From the NCBI GenBank assembly GCA_020058315.1, contig JAGVEK010000184.1, positions 1 to 6,667 of the forward strand: a DNA stretch of 6,667 bases, given 5' to 3'. Source of the stretch: Candidatus Zixiibacteriota bacterium. Its GTDB lineage: Bacteria > Zixibacteria > MSB-5A5 > WJJR01. This document shows, in pieces, positions 6,309-6,667 of this stretch. Position 1 is the first letter of the stretch. Every line of letters begins with the position of its first letter. A program made the translations under genes and the position numbers. Under the pieces are notes generated by a model. That model was not told the DNA's origin. It worked only from the letters and a program-made list of their open reading frames with translations, and did no database searches.

Positions 6309-6667
6309 TCACTCGATTTGACTGAGACGACTCTGCGCAGGCTTAGCCTCAAGTGAAGCGGGGTAGTCCTTGATGACCTGCTGATAGTAACGCTTAGCCC
6401 GGTTGGCCATGCCCTTCTCCTCGTAACATCGTCCGAGCTTGTAGAGCGCAGTCGAAATCCGGTCGGACTGTGGATAGGTTGCCACAAGTGATTCGAACTC
6501 GACAACAGCCGAATCGTATTGCTTCAGCGAATACCAGGATTCACCGATCCAGTACCGCGCGTTCGGGGCGTATCCGCTTTGGCCAAAATACTGGAGCACG
6601 TCCCGGAACTGGGCAATCGCCAGTTCATAGTTCCCATTTCGCACGTCGAGAAAGGCATTCTCGTAAA
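6309..6667 (-). CDS. cpoB: YbgF/CpoB-type TPR protein, C-terminal part (5' end beyond the right edge)
   Basis: The last 119 residues are visible, ending in a TGA at 6309-6311. They form three TPR units with the family pattern: YENAFLDVRNGNYELAIAQFRDVLQYF, then NARYWIGESWYSLKQYDSAVVEFESLVATYPQSDRISTALYKLGRCYEEKG, then ANRAKRYYQQVIKDYPASLEAKPAQSRL. The NARYWIGESWY motif matches the NAQYWLGE-type motif of YbgF/CpoB. This periplasmic protein works with the Tol-Pal complex and coordinates peptidoglycan synthesis with outer-membrane constriction in E. coli. The frame is open to the edge of the window, so the N-terminal signal peptide and coiled coil expected for the family cannot be checked. A generic outer-membrane TPR lipoprotein (BamD-like) is a less likely alternative. 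Confidence 0.85.
   Translation of the reverse strand, partial: YENAFLDVRNGNYELAIAQFRDVLQYFGQSGYAPNARYWIGESWYSLKQYDSAVVEFESLVATYPQSDRISTALYKLGRCYEEKGMANRAKRYYQQVIKDYPASLEAKPAQSRLSQIE

Noticed and set aside
6309..6644. Start of the TPR protein at the GTG at 6644
   Set aside because: The frame continues upstream to the window edge with family-typical residues (YENAFLD), so the gene is cut by the edge rather than starting here.

Overview
The window is a block of conserved bacterial translation and transcription genes, all read on the minus strand (right to left). It is about 57% GC by eye. The organism is a bacterium with a Gram-negative-type envelope, because the right edge carries the C-terminal TPR part of a YbgF/CpoB (Tol-Pal-associated) protein. 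EF-Tu has the ordinary bacterial GHVDHGKT form, L33 is the zinc-binding (C+) type, and SecE is the short single-helix type. None of this fixes a phylum, and I do not name one. Non-ATG starts are common: GTG for rplL, rplK, nusG and the unknown gene, and TTG for rpoB.

Right to left, the layout is as follows. The 3' end of ybgF/cpoB is followed, in the same frame after one TGA, by a 223-residue protein of unknown function. A 132-base spacer then holds a candidate promoter and a perfect 7-bp hairpin. Next come tRNA-Thr(GGT), tuf (EF-Tu), a strong hairpin immediately after the tuf stop with a candidate promoter directly behind it, rpmG (L33), tRNA-Trp(CCA), secE, nusG (start overlapping the secE stop by 4 bases), rplK (L11), an unusually long 167-base gap with two mutually exclusive hairpins, rplA (L1), rplJ (L10), rplL (L7/L12), a 118-base gap with a long imperfect hairpin, and the first 170 codons of rpoB.

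The order trnT-tuf-(rpmG)-trnW-secE-nusG-rplKAJL-rpoB is the classic conserved bacterial arrangement. The genes supply elongation (EF-Tu and two tRNAs), the L11/L1 and L10/L12 stalks of the large ribosomal subunit, the essential translocon subunit SecE, the transcription factor NusG and the RNA polymerase beta subunit.

I saw no new system, mobile element, CRISPR array or defence locus. The points worth a second look are the untranslated gaps, where several inverted repeats sit where autogenous control or attenuation is known in other bacteria, and the unknown gene behind ybgF. All hairpins were found by reading complementary arms by eye, with no folding energies computed.
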